Origin: Bacteroidota bacterium
GTDB lineage: Bacteria; Bacteroidota; Bacteroidia; Chitinophagales; Chitinophagaceae
Assembly (NCBI GenBank): GCA_026391455.1
Contig: JAPLEH010000070.1
Coordinates: 62,001 to 126,000 of the forward strand
Reading direction: 5' to 3'
Length of the DNA stretch: 64,000 nucleotides
The notes under the pieces were generated by a model. It was not told the DNA's origin. It made no database searches and saw only the letters and a list, made by a program, of their open reading frames with translations. The stretch's first letter is position 1. Each line of letters starts with the position of its first letter. Position numbers and translations under genes: made by a program. Below, one piece after another: positions 53,077-62,272 of the stretch.

Positions 53077-54132
53077 TTATTCCGCCGGGGTGGCGTGGCT
53101 GGTCACCAGCAGGTTGCACAATTTGAACAGTACCCGGGCGCCAACATTGGAATTCCAATCGGTATCACTGATTCCCACTTCACTCAGGTCGAAGCCCACG
53201 ATCTTGCGGCCGCTGGACAGTATTTTGTGGAAGATATAGAATACCTCTTCTGTTTCGAAGCCACCGGGTACCGGTGTGCCGGTATGCGGACAGAGCTTAC
53301 GGTCGAGCCCGTCTATATCAAAGCTGATATACACATTCTCGGGTAGTTTGTCTACAATGTCTTCGGAAATATGTTTCCAGGATTCACCCTCGTATTGACG
53401 GTGTTTAATATCGCGGTCGAAATAGGTGATGACCTTGAAATTGCTGTTTTTGATATAGTCCCATTCACTCTGGCTGTAATCACGAATGCCTACCTGTACC
53501 AGCCTGGTGAGTTGCGGTATTTCTTTGAGGGCATTGTACATGATGCTGGCATGGGAATAGTTAAATCCTTCATAGGTATCGCGCAGGTCGCAATGCGCAT
53601 CGATCTGCAAAATGCCGAAATCCCCGTGCTTTTCACCAATGGCCCGCATAAAGCCCAGCGGGGTGCTATGGTCTCCTCCGAGTATACCCACCAGTTTGCC
53701 TTTTTGCAGTAAAGCCCTGGTTTGATCGTATACCCATTCATTGAGAAATGCGCCACCTTCGTTCACTTCTTTTTTGGTCTTGCACATAAATTGGTTGGCG
53801 GCCACATCATCCCCTTTGGAAATATAATCGATGTAGAGTTCGGCTTCCTTACGCAGGTAATCGCTTTTCATCAGCATTTTCTTGTCAGAGGGACGCATAT
53901 AGAAACCCTGTTTCCAGGCGTCGGGCATTTCCGGGTCGAAGAGATCGACCTGAAAACTGGCTTTCAGAATAGCTTCAGGGGCTCGTGCAGTACCCGACCC
54001 GTAGCTTACGGTTACTTCCCAGGGTACGGGTACAATTACCAATTGGGCATTGTCTTCGTTGGTGGGAAGTCCAAAAATATTATTGTTCGGATTACTTACG
54101 CTGTTAGGGTCGTAATTCAGCAAATCAACCAT
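53077..54132 (-). CDS. Ureohydrolase (agmatinase/arginase family)
   Basis: 351 residues. Manganese ligands are visible in order: H155 in 'GGDHS', D178-x-H180-x-D182 in 'IDAHCDL', and D272-x-D274 in 'SFDIDGLD'. The family hydrolyses guanidino groups (agmatine, arginine, formiminoglutamate and related compounds), releasing urea or a similar product. Bacteroidota usually annotate this length as an agmatinase-family protein, but the specific substrate cannot be assigned by sequence alone. It is followed by the small membrane protein gene, 10 bases away. Confidence 0.88.
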   Translation of the reverse strand: MVDLLNYDPNSVSNPNNNIFGLPTNEDNAQLVIVPVPWEVTVSYGSGTARAPEAILKASFQVDLFDPEMPDAWKQGFYMRPSDKKMLMKSDYLRKEAELYIDYISKGDDVAANQFMCKTKKEVNEGGAFLNEWVYDQTRALLQKGKLVGILGGDHSTPLGFMRAIGEKHGDFGILQIDAHCDLRDTYEGFNYSHASIMYNALKEIPQLTRLVQVGIRDYSQSEWDYIKNSNFKVITYFDRDIKHRQYEGESWKHISEDIVDKLPENVYISFDIDGLDRKLCPHTGTPVPGGFETEEVFYIFHKILSSGRKIVGFDLSEVGISDTDWNSNVGARVLFKLCNLLVTSHATPAE

Positions 54133-54231
54133 GGCGGTATTATTAAAAACGGTGCAAGTTAGACGTTTTTAGTATAACCCAAACGCTAATTATATGCACA
54201 TATTGCGGAGGCGGGTCTTTCTCCAATAAAG

Positions 54232-54252
54232 AAGGGCCCTTGCAGGCCCCTT
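54232..54252 (-). terminator. Possible terminator of the desaturase gene
   Basis: AAGGGCCC/GGCCCCTT inverted repeat with one mismatch and a TTGCA loop. On the minus strand it is followed by CTTTATT, a weak T tract. Confidence 0.4.
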
Positions 54253-54312
54253 TCCGCTTGACCGGAATCAATTTATTTAGGTTCTTTTTTGCGATGATTT
54301 TTCATAATACGG

Positions 54313-55380
54313 TTACCTGCGGCTGAGATTGCGGAGGTGATTGACATGGGATACAACTGCCATGCGCATTTTAGGGAATTCAATATAGGGTATATTGAAT
54401 TCCTGACAGGCTTTTTTAATAATGCGGCTGATGGCAGGGTAGTGTACGTGTGAAATGCGGGGGAACAGGTGATGTTCCACTTGAAAATTCAACCCGCCTA
54501 CGAGCCAGGAAATTACTTTATTACGTGTGGCAAAATTGGCTGTGGTTTTCAGTTGGTGAACAGCCCATTCATCTTCCATCTTTCCCGTTTCTTCATTCGG
54601 ATGCGGGAAATGTGTATGCTCTACGGTATGCGCCAGTTGGAAAACAATGCTGAGTACAAAACCGGCAAACATGCCATAAACAATAAACCCGATCAGCCAG
54701 GGTGTGAATCCTACCGTAATGATGGGGGTAACGATAAAGATCACTGCATGCAAGGCTTTGAAACCCCAGAAGGAAATATGCTGACCGATAGTCATTTTCT
54801 TCAACGGAGTGGGACCGATCTTACCTGAAAAATATTTTTTATAATCGGTGAAGAATACCCACCAGATATAAAGCAGGGAATAGGCAGCCCAGAAATACCA
54901 ATGCTGAAAACGGTGAATCTTGTAATACTTCTGTGTTTCACAAAGACGCAGTAAGGGCTTTGCTTCAATATCATCATCAATGCCTTCGATATTGGTATAG
55001 GTATGGTGGATGATATTATGTTTGGTGCGCCACATGAAATTATTAGCGCCTAAAAAATTAAGGGAGAGGCCTGCCAGTTCATTCACCCATTTGTACCGGC
55101 TGAAACTGCCGTGCATGCCATCATGCATAATGTTGAATCCGATACCAGCGGTAAGTCCGCCGAGGATCACACATTCAATAAGGGCCAGCCAGGGGGCCGG
55201 TGTGAAAAATACCAGGTGAACGTATACGGAAAGAAAACTAACTACTAAAATGATGGCCTTGGTATACAAGTTGATGTTGCCTGTGGAAGATTTGCCGGCT
55301 TGTGCGAAGTACTCACTGATCCTTCTTTTTAATTCGCTGTGAAATGATTGAGCCGAACCTGAGAATTTGGGAATAGACAT
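54313..55380 (-). CDS. Membrane fatty acid desaturase (acyl-CoA type)
   Basis: 355 residues. The three His boxes are H86-D-G-M-H90 ('MHDGMHG'), H121-N-I-I-H125-H126 and Q300-V-E-H303-H304 ('FQVEHHLFP'), the glutamine-type third box being characteristic of front-end or delta-6-like desaturases. Hydrophobic helices flank the His boxes. The enzyme introduces a double bond into an acyl chain at the inner membrane, using O2 and an electron donor. A TACCTTTA box on the minus strand about 20 bases before the ATG fits a promoter. The regiospecificity is not decided here. Confidence 0.88.
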   Translation of the reverse strand: MSIPKFSGSAQSFHSELKRRISEYFAQAGKSSTGNINLYTKAIILVVSFLSVYVHLVFFTPAPWLALIECVILGGLTAGIGFNIMHDGMHGSFSRYKWVNELAGLSLNFLGANNFMWRTKHNIIHHTYTNIEGIDDDIEAKPLLRLCETQKYYKIHRFQHWYFWAAYSLLYIWWVFFTDYKKYFSGKIGPTPLKKMTIGQHISFWGFKALHAVIFIVTPIITVGFTPWLIGFIVYGMFAGFVLSIVFQLAHTVEHTHFPHPNEETGKMEDEWAVHQLKTTANFATRNKVISWLVGGLNFQVEHHLFPRISHVHYPAISRIIKKACQEFNIPYIEFPKMRMAVVSHVNHLRNLSRR

Positions 55381-55507
55381 ATTTATGATTTCTACCCATA
55401 AAGGTAAACTTTACCATTCATCTGACCAGAAAAAATCCCGTAAACGGTTGCGGAAAAGTGTTTTTGTTCAACAGTTTAGCTCAAAAGCACAAACACCTGT
55501 TAATATA

Positions 55508-56245
55508 TCAGGTTTCTACCTGTACCAGTGCATCCAGGCTGCGGATTCCGATCTTTTTTTCGCTGCAAAATCCTTCTGCATATTTTACTCCGATGCGTTT
55601 TCCGAATAAACGGGCTCTTGCTATCACGCTTTCCAGAAAGTCGGGGGTGGAGATATACGTTTGGGGTTCGTTGTCTCCGGTAGCGGGTGCATTGAACTGG
55701 GTACTGTATGCTTTGATGGATTCCATCCGTTGTTCAAAAACATCTGAAATATCCACCAGCAGATCGGGCTCATGATACCAGTCCTGGATATACTGCAGTA
55801 CATAGGCCGGCCGCCATTTCGGTTGTGCATTACCGTTATCGTCACGGGTTTCGATCTTGGCGAGACCCGACAGGAAGCAGGCATCCGCAATCAGTTTACC
55901 GGCTCTGCCATGGTCCGGGTGGCGGTCGTTCAGAATATTTCCAATCACGATATCCGGCTGGTATTTACGAATGGCAGCTATCAGGCGAAGCTGGTGGGCT
56001 TCATCGTTGGTAAAAAAGCCATCCCGCATTTTCAGGTTTTCCCGAATGGAGACACCGATCAGCATGGCTGCCTGTGCGGCTTCCTGGTAGCGGGTTTCAA
56101 TGGTACCCCGGGTACCCAGTTCGCCCTGGGTAAGGTCGATGATACCGGCTTTTTTGCCCCTTTTTATTTCATTAATCAGGGTTCCGCTGCATCCCAATTC
56201 CACATCATCGGGGTGAACGCCTATGGCAAGTATGTCGAGTTTCAT
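55508..56245 (-). CDS. bshB1: Bacillithiol biosynthesis deacetylase BshB1
   Basis: 245 residues. The PIG-L/LmbE zinc site is H11-P-D13-D14 ('VHPDDVELG') with H112 in 'DRHPDHGR'. 'IIDLTQGELGTRGT' and 'KMRDGFFTNDEAHQLRLIA' match the BshB1 subfamily. It removes the acetyl group from GlcNAc-malate before BshC adds cysteine. bshC is also in this window, but not adjacent. It is bordered on one side by the desaturase gene and on the other by the repeat region. Function in the cytoplasm. Confidence 0.93.
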   Translation of the reverse strand: MKLDILAIGVHPDDVELGCSGTLINEIKRGKKAGIIDLTQGELGTRGTIETRYQEAAQAAMLIGVSIRENLKMRDGFFTNDEAHQLRLIAAIRKYQPDIVIGNILNDRHPDHGRAGKLIADACFLSGLAKIETRDDNGNAQPKWRPAYVLQYIQDWYHEPDLLVDISDVFEQRMESIKAYSTQFNAPATGDNEPQTYISTPDFLESVIARARLFGKRIGVKYAEGFCSEKKIGIRSLDALVQVET

Positions 56246-56602
56246 TGGTTGTTTTGAGGTTCGAGAGGGTTAAGAGGTTTAAAAGGTTCAATAGGTTTAA
56301 GAGGTTGAATAAGTTACATAGGTTTCATAGGTTTTTGAAGCTTGCTGCCTGAGCGTAGCCGAAGGCAGGTTCAAAAGGTTACATAGGTTTCATAGGTTGT
56401 TTGGACCCGCTGCCTGAGCGTAGCCCGCTTCCCGCTGCCTGAGCGTAGCCCGCTTCCCGCTGCCTGAGCGTAGCCGAAGGCAGGTTCACCATTGACCCGC
56501 CACGGTTTACCTGCCGTAATGAAATGTACGTAGGCGGGCACGCTATTGACAATTGACCATTCACTATTCACCTTGTAAAGATACGAACAGGGGCAGAAAA
56601 GG
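56246..56602. repeat. Word repeats and a cluster of CTGCCTGAGCGTAGCC elements
   Basis: Starts with degenerate AGGTTTAAAAGGTTC-like words (about 56260-56340). It then contains several copies of the element CTGCCTGAGCGTAGCC(GAAGGCAG) at about 56344-56370, 56409-56426, 56433-56452 and 56459-56484, three of them joined by CGCTTCCCG linkers. It ends with a CTATTGACAATTGACC-like run that also appears inverted near 32135. No gene is present. Confidence 0.75.
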
Positions 56603-57307
56603 TTATCTGCGGTGAGAATTATTGTACCAGTTGCCATCAATCTCTTTGCATATGGCTTCGATCTGGCGATCGAGTTTGTTTTCTGCAAGGTCCCAATCCT
56701 GTTTCAGGTTGCCGCCCACAAAAAATGCGACGGTCTGGTAGATACGTGCATTCAGTCCCCCCTTATATTCTTTAATGATCTCGTAACAGTTGTTGCCCGT
56801 TTGACGGTTGATCAGTTTCATCAATATCTTACCCTGGTATACCGAGAGATTGGAGAGTGGATCGCTGAACTGGCTGCGGAGTTCTTTTTCGCGGCTTTTG
56901 ATATAGGCCTTTCGTTCTTTCTTCGAATCCATGGTGGCTACCTTGGCATTGATATCATTGATGGTAGCACCGGCGATGCGTGCGTAGGGATAACATACAT
57001 ACACTGCATTTCGCAAACGGGTCCACTCTTCAATGAACTTGGCCAGTTTATCCGGTGGCAGTTTGGATATCCAAACCATCGGCTCTTCCTTGTAGTTGAT
57101 GATCTCGTTGTTGTAAAATACGGCCGGCAACACAATGGTGTCATTGGGCCCCCATTTTTTTCGCTGGTCCTTCATCATTTTAAGCGCCAGCTCGGTGGAA
57201 TCAATGACGGGTGGAGGCAGATCAATCTGTGCCATGATCCGGCTTGTAGCCAAAAGGCAAATCATCAGGATGATCGCAGGTTTACAATATGGTGCGGAAC
57301 GATACAT
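56603..57307 (-). CDS. DUF4294 domain protein, exported
   Basis: 234 residues. An N-terminal hydrophobic segment (about 10-26, ending 'SRIMAQ') is a signal peptide. The DUF4294 region follows, with 'YVCYPYARIAGATINDIN', 'SKKERKAYIKSREKELRSQF' and 'VYQGKILMKLINRQTGNN', typical of this Bacteroidota family. Function unknown, located in the periplasm or outer membrane. It sits between the repeat region and the CcmF-type gene, on the same strand as both neighbours. Confidence 0.85.
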   Translation of the reverse strand: MYRSAPYCKPAIILMICLLATSRIMAQIDLPPPVIDSTELALKMMKDQRKKWGPNDTIVLPAVFYNNEIINYKEEPMVWISKLPPDKLAKFIEEWTRLRNAVYVCYPYARIAGATINDINAKVATMDSKKERKAYIKSREKELRSQFSDPLSNLSVYQGKILMKLINRQTGNNCYEIIKEYKGGLNARIYQTVAFFVGGNLKQDWDLAENKLDRQIEAICKEIDGNWYNNSHRR

Positions 57308-57410
57308 GGCTATGTAAAGTTAAAAAATATTGGGATATAGCTGGCATGCCCGGTAAGGCCCGAGCATTTGGCTCAAAACTACGGCGTATGCTGTTGGCAA
57401 AATGCTAAAA

Positions 57411-60035
57411 TCAGGACTTGCGGGCCGAATCCCTGTTCAGGCGGATACGGTGTACCATACTCATTAATATGCCGATCGCGGTGATGAGTACGCCCAACCA
57501 GAGGAAACTGATATAAGGAAACTTGTAGGCTTTTAATGTTACGTATTTCAATACCGCATCCGATTCCTTTACGCCGAGTTGAATAGTACTGTCTGCCAGG
57601 GATACTCCCTGCAACTGCAATATCAGACCCTGAGATATAACCGTATCGGGTACAGCCAGCACTTCTCCTTTGGCCAACGCATACCGGGGTGTGAGGGAGT
57701 AGGAGGTGCCGGTTTTGGAAAACACACGTACCGGTGCTTCAAACAACTGGCCATTTTCACCAAACAGATCTTTAGGCAGGTTCTTTTTTTCCTGCAATCC
57801 CAGCAATATCATGAATCCTTTTGAATAGAACAGGGAATCGCCGATTCGCAGGGTGTTGGTACGGAAACTGGCCGTATCCCGGTTCTTATCCGGATCGGGA
57901 AGGGAGGTTACATACGTATATACATCATGGGTGATATAGTGACGGGAGTCGGGCTCCGGCTGAATGCCTTCCCTGCCGCGTGCATTGACGAAAGCGCTCG
58001 GGCGCAGCCTGAATTCCTCTTTTCCATCTTTACGTTCAAAGTGTACATTGTAAAACCACTTGGCTTTATTGGGTTGCTTTTCATCGCCTTCATAGGTTAC
58101 CCAATATTTACCCATATCTGTTTTTACGCCCTGCACAAGGGTTAGATTTTCTCCGGGTTCTTCTTTACTGTCTTTACCAAAATTGACGAATATGCCGCTG
58201 GTGTTTTTGGATAATACTTCCTTATTGGAAGAGGAAACCAGTATGCTCAGCAATACCAGACCAAAGCCCACGTGAGCCACCGATCCACCGGAAAGACGGA
58301 GTTTACCTTTAATGCCCAACCATATATATGATGCATTCGCCACTATTGCATAAATACTACATGCCAATGCCAGCCAGATCGACCCAAGGAATACGGGTCC
58401 TTTTTTTACATATTTGATCTCCCCCACAAATAACAGAATACCGGAGATGATGACCGACAACAGGGTGGGAATCCATATTTTTTTCCAGAAATAGCTGCCG
58501 CTGGTTTCTTTATACTTCAGGTATTGGGTGATAGCTGTTAGTAAAGCCACTACCAATGCCACATATACCATGATGCTATTGTATGCAAATTCCGGATCTT
58601 CAGGAGGCGCGATCTTTGCACCGAATATTTTATTGAATACGGGCAGGGATGTTTTACCGGTGATTACAATGGCTGAAAGGAAGAATACCAATGACCCAAT
58701 GAACATCCAGAATTCGCGGGAAGAAGTGTTTTCTTCTTTTTGAATAGTGGGTACCTGTGTTTGTATATGAAAGATGGTAAACACCAAACCTGTAAGCAAG
58801 CCCAACAAACCCAGCCAGGGCAGGTTGAAGAAATAGGTAACGAGGGCGAGTGCCAATGCAGTAATGCCTGCGATCAGGCGATGTTGTTTGTCTTTGGCTC
58901 CGGCTATACCAGTCATCCATACAAAGACGTACATAAACAGGTACAATTGCAGGTTCATGCCGAGGTCGGTAAACGCATGTACCGATGTTTCGCCCAAAAT
59001 ACCACTTCGGGTAAGGAAGGTGGAGTACAATACCAGGCCAAAGGTGAGTATGAAGAACAAATAGGTGGGCCGGAGCGAATGGCCGCTGTGTTTATAAATG
59101 AGTAAGGTATGAATACCCGCTATCAATACCAGCCAGGGTACCAGCGAAGCATTCTCTACGGGATCCCAGGCCCAATAGCCACCAAAGGTGAGCGATTCGT
59201 AAGCCCACATGCCGCCCATCATAATGCCCACACCAAATACAGCTGCAGAAAAAAGTGCCCAGGGAAGCACCGGTTTCACGAGGTCTCCAAAATTCTTTTT
59301 CCATAATCCAGCCACAGCATAGGCAAAGGGTACAATGGTGGAAGCAAAGCCCAGAAATAGTACGGGGGGGTGTATCACCATCCAGTAATTCTGGAGTAAT
59401 TCATTGAGGTCGTTACCATCGGTGATGGAGGACATATAATCTGGCCGCAGGGGTTGATTGAGGTCCATGTCGAGATGCAGGGCAGGAGCATTGTCCAGCA
59501 CACCGGAATCGCGAAGCAATATGAAAGGATTGGAACCCATCTTCCAGCCGAAGAAATAGATACCGGCGATCATCGTAGCGAGGCAGAACTGTGCAAAGCT
59601 TACCACGGTCATCACGGGGGCTTCCCATTTTTTGGCGGTCTTAATTAAAATTAATCCCAGTACACAATGCCAAACGCTCCAGAGCAGGAAACTGCCTTCC
59701 TGGCCTTCCCAAAAACAGGCGAGCAGGTATTTGAATTCGAGGGTGCGGCTGCTGTGTTTCCACGCGTAATGATATTCGAATAAATGGTTTTGAATGATGT
59801 AAAATAGAATGACAAAAATGGAAATGACGGAAACCACTTCTGTAAGAAATGCAATACGGGCCAGTTTTTTCCAGGCCGTGGCGGGATCCTGTTCCGGCGA
59901 CAATACTGGTACAGAATGATTGCCACGGGAAGCCATAAAATAGGCGAAGGTGGCGATCAAACTGGAAACAATAGAAAGTACGATAAAGAAATGTCCTAAC
60001 TGACCGGGTAACAAGTGCTCGCCTATATAATCCAT
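57411..60035 (-). CDS. ccmF: Cytochrome c haem lyase subunit, CcmF/CcsA-type
   Basis: 874 residues with many membrane helices. The tryptophan-rich WWD domain lies at about 276-301 ('MWAYESLTFGGYWAW', 'DPVENASLVPW'), and H222 in 'IHPPVLFLGF' is a conserved haem-ligating His. The C-terminal part, from about residue 620, is periplasmic and beta-rich, as in CcmF. It accepts haem from CcmE and attaches it to apocytochrome c in the periplasm. CcmE is encoded just upstream with a 40-base gap. Pipelines in Bacteroidota often name it CcsA; the length and CcmE neighbour favour CcmF. Confidence 0.9.
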   Translation of the reverse strand: MDYIGEHLLPGQLGHFFIVLSIVSSLIATFAYFMASRGNHSVPVLSPEQDPATAWKKLARIAFLTEVVSVISIFVILFYIIQNHLFEYHYAWKHSSRTLEFKYLLACFWEGQEGSFLLWSVWHCVLGLILIKTAKKWEAPVMTVVSFAQFCLATMIAGIYFFGWKMGSNPFILLRDSGVLDNAPALHLDMDLNQPLRPDYMSSITDGNDLNELLQNYWMVIHPPVLFLGFASTIVPFAYAVAGLWKKNFGDLVKPVLPWALFSAAVFGVGIMMGGMWAYESLTFGGYWAWDPVENASLVPWLVLIAGIHTLLIYKHSGHSLRPTYLFFILTFGLVLYSTFLTRSGILGETSVHAFTDLGMNLQLYLFMYVFVWMTGIAGAKDKQHRLIAGITALALALVTYFFNLPWLGLLGLLTGLVFTIFHIQTQVPTIQKEENTSSREFWMFIGSLVFFLSAIVITGKTSLPVFNKIFGAKIAPPEDPEFAYNSIMVYVALVVALLTAITQYLKYKETSGSYFWKKIWIPTLLSVIISGILLFVGEIKYVKKGPVFLGSIWLALACSIYAIVANASYIWLGIKGKLRLSGGSVAHVGFGLVLLSILVSSSNKEVLSKNTSGIFVNFGKDSKEEPGENLTLVQGVKTDMGKYWVTYEGDEKQPNKAKWFYNVHFERKDGKEEFRLRPSAFVNARGREGIQPEPDSRHYITHDVYTYVTSLPDPDKNRDTASFRTNTLRIGDSLFYSKGFMILLGLQEKKNLPKDLFGENGQLFEAPVRVFSKTGTSYSLTPRYALAKGEVLAVPDTVISQGLILQLQGVSLADSTIQLGVKESDAVLKYVTLKAYKFPYISFLWLGVLITAIGILMSMVHRIRLNRDSARKS

Positions 60036-60075
60036 GCCGCGATATATAAATTAATGAGTGGATCGGGTTAACGTT

Positions 60076-60501
60076 CTATTGCATACCGGATGTGGCTGCA
60101 TTATGTGCTGCACTGTTCTTTGCAGCATTAGGATCGTCTTTATATTTAGAAGGACATTTAGTTTGAACATCCTTACATTCAAAAGTGCCATCCTGATAGG
60201 TACCTTTTAATACCAATTTTTCACTGATCATCAGGTTGGGAATTTCGCCTTTACGATAAACCACTTTCATTTTTTCTCCGGTACTGTCTTTAGCCTGAAA
60301 GGCAAGATAATTGGAGTTTTTGATGGGGTCGTATTCTACCGGGGCTGACTTATCCAATTGTACAGCCACATGTAAGAATTTGCCGGGTTTGGCTTTTGCT
60401 TCCGCAATGGTGCCATAACTGCTACCCGTCTTCAGGGAAGAAAGTAAAACGCCGATAGCGGCTGCAATAAATACCAGTAAAACGATATGAATGGTTTTCA
60501 T
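60076..60501 (-). CDS. ccmE: Cytochrome c maturation protein CcmE, CxxxY type
   Basis: 141 residues, with one N-terminal membrane helix ('IHIVLLVFIAAAIGVLLSSL') and a periplasmic OB-fold domain ('EYDPIKNSNYLAFQ' to 'SEKLVLKGTYQDG'). In most proteobacteria CcmE binds haem through His in an HxxxY site; here the corresponding place is C116-P-S-K-Y120, giving CxxxY, the form known from archaea and Desulfovibrio-type systems. It shuttles haem to the CcmF-type lyase encoded downstream. The gene is the first of the two-gene operon, preceded by a TAACTTTG box. Confidence 0.88.
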   Translation of the reverse strand: MKTIHIVLLVFIAAAIGVLLSSLKTGSSYGTIAEAKAKPGKFLHVAVQLDKSAPVEYDPIKNSNYLAFQAKDSTGEKMKVVYRKGEIPNLMISEKLVLKGTYQDGTFECKDVQTKCPSKYKDDPNAAKNSAAHNAATSGMQ

Positions 60502-60682
60502 GTGAATGTTTTAAATTTTACCAGAAATACAAATGATTAATAAAACAACATCCTTTATTACGGTGCCTGGTAAATGAACACCTGATTCCGGCTCATGCCT
60601 GTATATCTGTTAATCCTGATGCAACGAGCTCAAAATCTGATCTGTTCATTAACAACACCCCGTCTGTTTAGTTAAATCAGAC

Positions 60683-60707
60683 CGGTCTTTTTTTTGGGAA
60701 AAGACCG
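60683..60707. other. Inverted repeat in the ccmE / acyl-CoA dehydrogenase gap
   Basis: CGGTCTTTT and AAAAGACCG form a perfect 9-bp stem with a 7-base TTTTGGG loop. It lies between the two divergent promoters' upstream region and the ccmE start; role unknown. The rest of the 390-base gap holds only the two -7 boxes listed separately. Confidence 0.45.
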
Positions 60708-60724
60708 AATCCGGATTTGCGCTG

Positions 60725-60732
60725 CAAAGTTA
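60725..60732 (-). promoter_or_regulatory. Putative -7 box of the ccmE-ccmF operon
   Basis: Minus strand TAACTTTG, exact consensus. RNA would begin near 60718 and give a leader of about 215 bases that includes the 9-bp stem. Confidence 0.5.
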
Positions 60733-60822
60733 CAGTAAAACCATACATCTCTGTATAATACCGGGTGCCGGTAAGATAGTTTCACTTTCAACGCATTTTA
60801 TGTTGCACCCGCCTTTGCCCTT

Positions 60823-60830
60823 ATCTTTGC
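60823..60830 (+). promoter_or_regulatory. Putative -7 box of the acyl-CoA dehydrogenase gene
   Basis: TATCTTTG, exact consensus, with a TTG at 60804-60806 that may be a -33. Leader of about 55 bases. Confidence 0.55.
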
Positions 60831-60891
60831 GCCTGTTTTCCCGCCCGCATGCAGGGCAGGCCCCATTCATCAAAATATTTTTTGCCATATG

Positions 60892-62043
60892 ATGTTCCAA
60901 CTGACTGAAGAGCAATTAATGATCCAGAAAGCCGCGCGTGATTTTGCCCAAACAGAATGTCTGCCCGGCGTAATTGAAAGAGACGAAAAACAACAATTTC
61001 CCCGAGAGCAGATTATGAAGCTGGCCGAACTCGGCTTTATGGGTATGATGGTAAAACCGGAATATGGCGGTGCCGGCATGGACACCATCAGCTATGTGCT
61101 GGCTATGGAAGAGATCAGTAAAATAGATGCGAGTGTGAGTGTAGCTATGAGTGTGAACAACAGCCTCGTGTGTTATGGCCTGCAGGAATATGGTAACGAA
61201 GAACAAAAACAGAAATACCTCGTGCCCCTGGCACAGGGTCAAAAGGACGGCGAACTTTATATCGGCGCTTTTATGCTCAGTGAGCCCGAAGCCGGTAGTG
61301 ATGCCACTTCGCAGCGAACGACGGCCGAGGATAAAGGGGATCATTACCTGCTGAATGGAACCAAGAACTGGATTACCAACGGTGGTACCGCTTCCACCTA
61401 CCTGGTAATGGCACAGACCGATCCTTCCAAGGGGTCGAAAGGGATCAATTGCCTGATCGTGGAAAAAAACTGGCCCGGTGTGGTGGTGGCCGCAAAAGAG
61501 AATAAGTTGGGCATTCGCGGAAGCGATACACATACGGTAATGTTCAATGATGTAAAAGTTCCCAAAGAAAATCGGATCGGTGAAGATGGGTTTGGGTTTA
61601 AGTTTGCTATGAAGACCCTCGCCGGTGGTCGTATTGGTATTGCCTCGCAGGCACTGGGTATTGCCAGCGGTGCATATGAACTGGCGAAGGCTTATGCCAA
61701 AACACGGAAAGCCTTTGGAACAGAGATCATGAACCACCAGGCCATCGCCTTCAAACTTGCGGATATGGCCACTAAAATAGAAGCGGCCCGCCTGCTTTGC
61801 CTGAAAGCGGCCTGGGAAAAAGATGAGCATCTGGATTATACACTCAGTTCCTCTATGGCCAAAGTATTTGCTTCCGAAACTGCCATGTGGACTACCGTGG
61901 AAGCCGTACAGGTACACGGTGGGTATGGATTTGTAAAGGAATACCATGTAGAACGCCTGATGCGCGATGCGAAAATCACCCAGATCTATGAAGGTACCAG
62001 TGAAGTACAGCGGATCGTGATCAGCCGGAGTATATTGAAATAA
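60892..62043 (+). CDS. Acyl-CoA dehydrogenase
   Basis: 383 residues from MFQLTEEQLMIQ; a second Met one codon upstream is equally possible. FAD- and substrate-binding segments are 'IGAFMLSEPEAGSDA', 'YLLNGTKNWITNGGTASTYL' and 'GGRIGIASQALGIASGAYE'. The catalytic Glu is in 'QIYEGTSEVQRIVI', near residue 370, as in short-chain (butyryl-CoA-type) enzymes. It catalyses the first oxidation of beta-oxidation in the cytoplasm, passing electrons to ETF. No ETF gene is adjacent. The promoter box is clear. Confidence 0.93.
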   Translation: MFQLTEEQLMIQKAARDFAQTECLPGVIERDEKQQFPREQIMKLAELGFMGMMVKPEYGGAGMDTISYVLAMEEISKIDASVSVAMSVNNSLVCYGLQEYGNEEQKQKYLVPLAQGQKDGELYIGAFMLSEPEAGSDATSQRTTAEDKGDHYLLNGTKNWITNGGTASTYLVMAQTDPSKGSKGINCLIVEKNWPGVVVAAKENKLGIRGSDTHTVMFNDVKVPKENRIGEDGFGFKFAMKTLAGGRIGIASQALGIASGAYELAKAYAKTRKAFGTEIMNHQAIAFKLADMATKIEAARLLCLKAAWEKDEHLDYTLSSSMAKVFASETAMWTTVEAVQVHGGYGFVKEYHVERLMRDAKITQIYEGTSEVQRIVISRSILK

Positions 62044-62272
62044 TTAGCTAATTTGATAATGTGCTAATGTGTTAATGTGCAAATGTGGGAATGTGAAAAT
62101 GTGGGAATGTAGTGCCGCTGATTTCTTAAATCGTCATATCAACAAGTCGACACATTACCATATCGTATAATTTTCAAATTTCCAAACCGAACCATTTCCC
62201 AATTGTATAATTTCCAAATCATCATATTTTATTTTCACATTTCCACATTTTCTAATTTTCTAATTTTTTACA
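62044..62272. repeat. Low-complexity AATGTG / CACATT word region
   Basis: Starts with repeated words such as AATGTGCTAATGTG, GTGCAAATGTGGG and GGGAATGTG. The second half has the inverted flavour, for example TTTCACATTTCCACATT, and ends in TTTTCTAATTTTCTAA. It has no gene and leads directly into the YggS-like gene. Confidence 0.7.

Noticed and set aside
60916-61947. 343-codon antisense ORF over the acyl-CoA dehydrogenase gene
   Set aside because: The sense frame carries all family motifs; the antisense frame has His/Phe-rich shadow composition.
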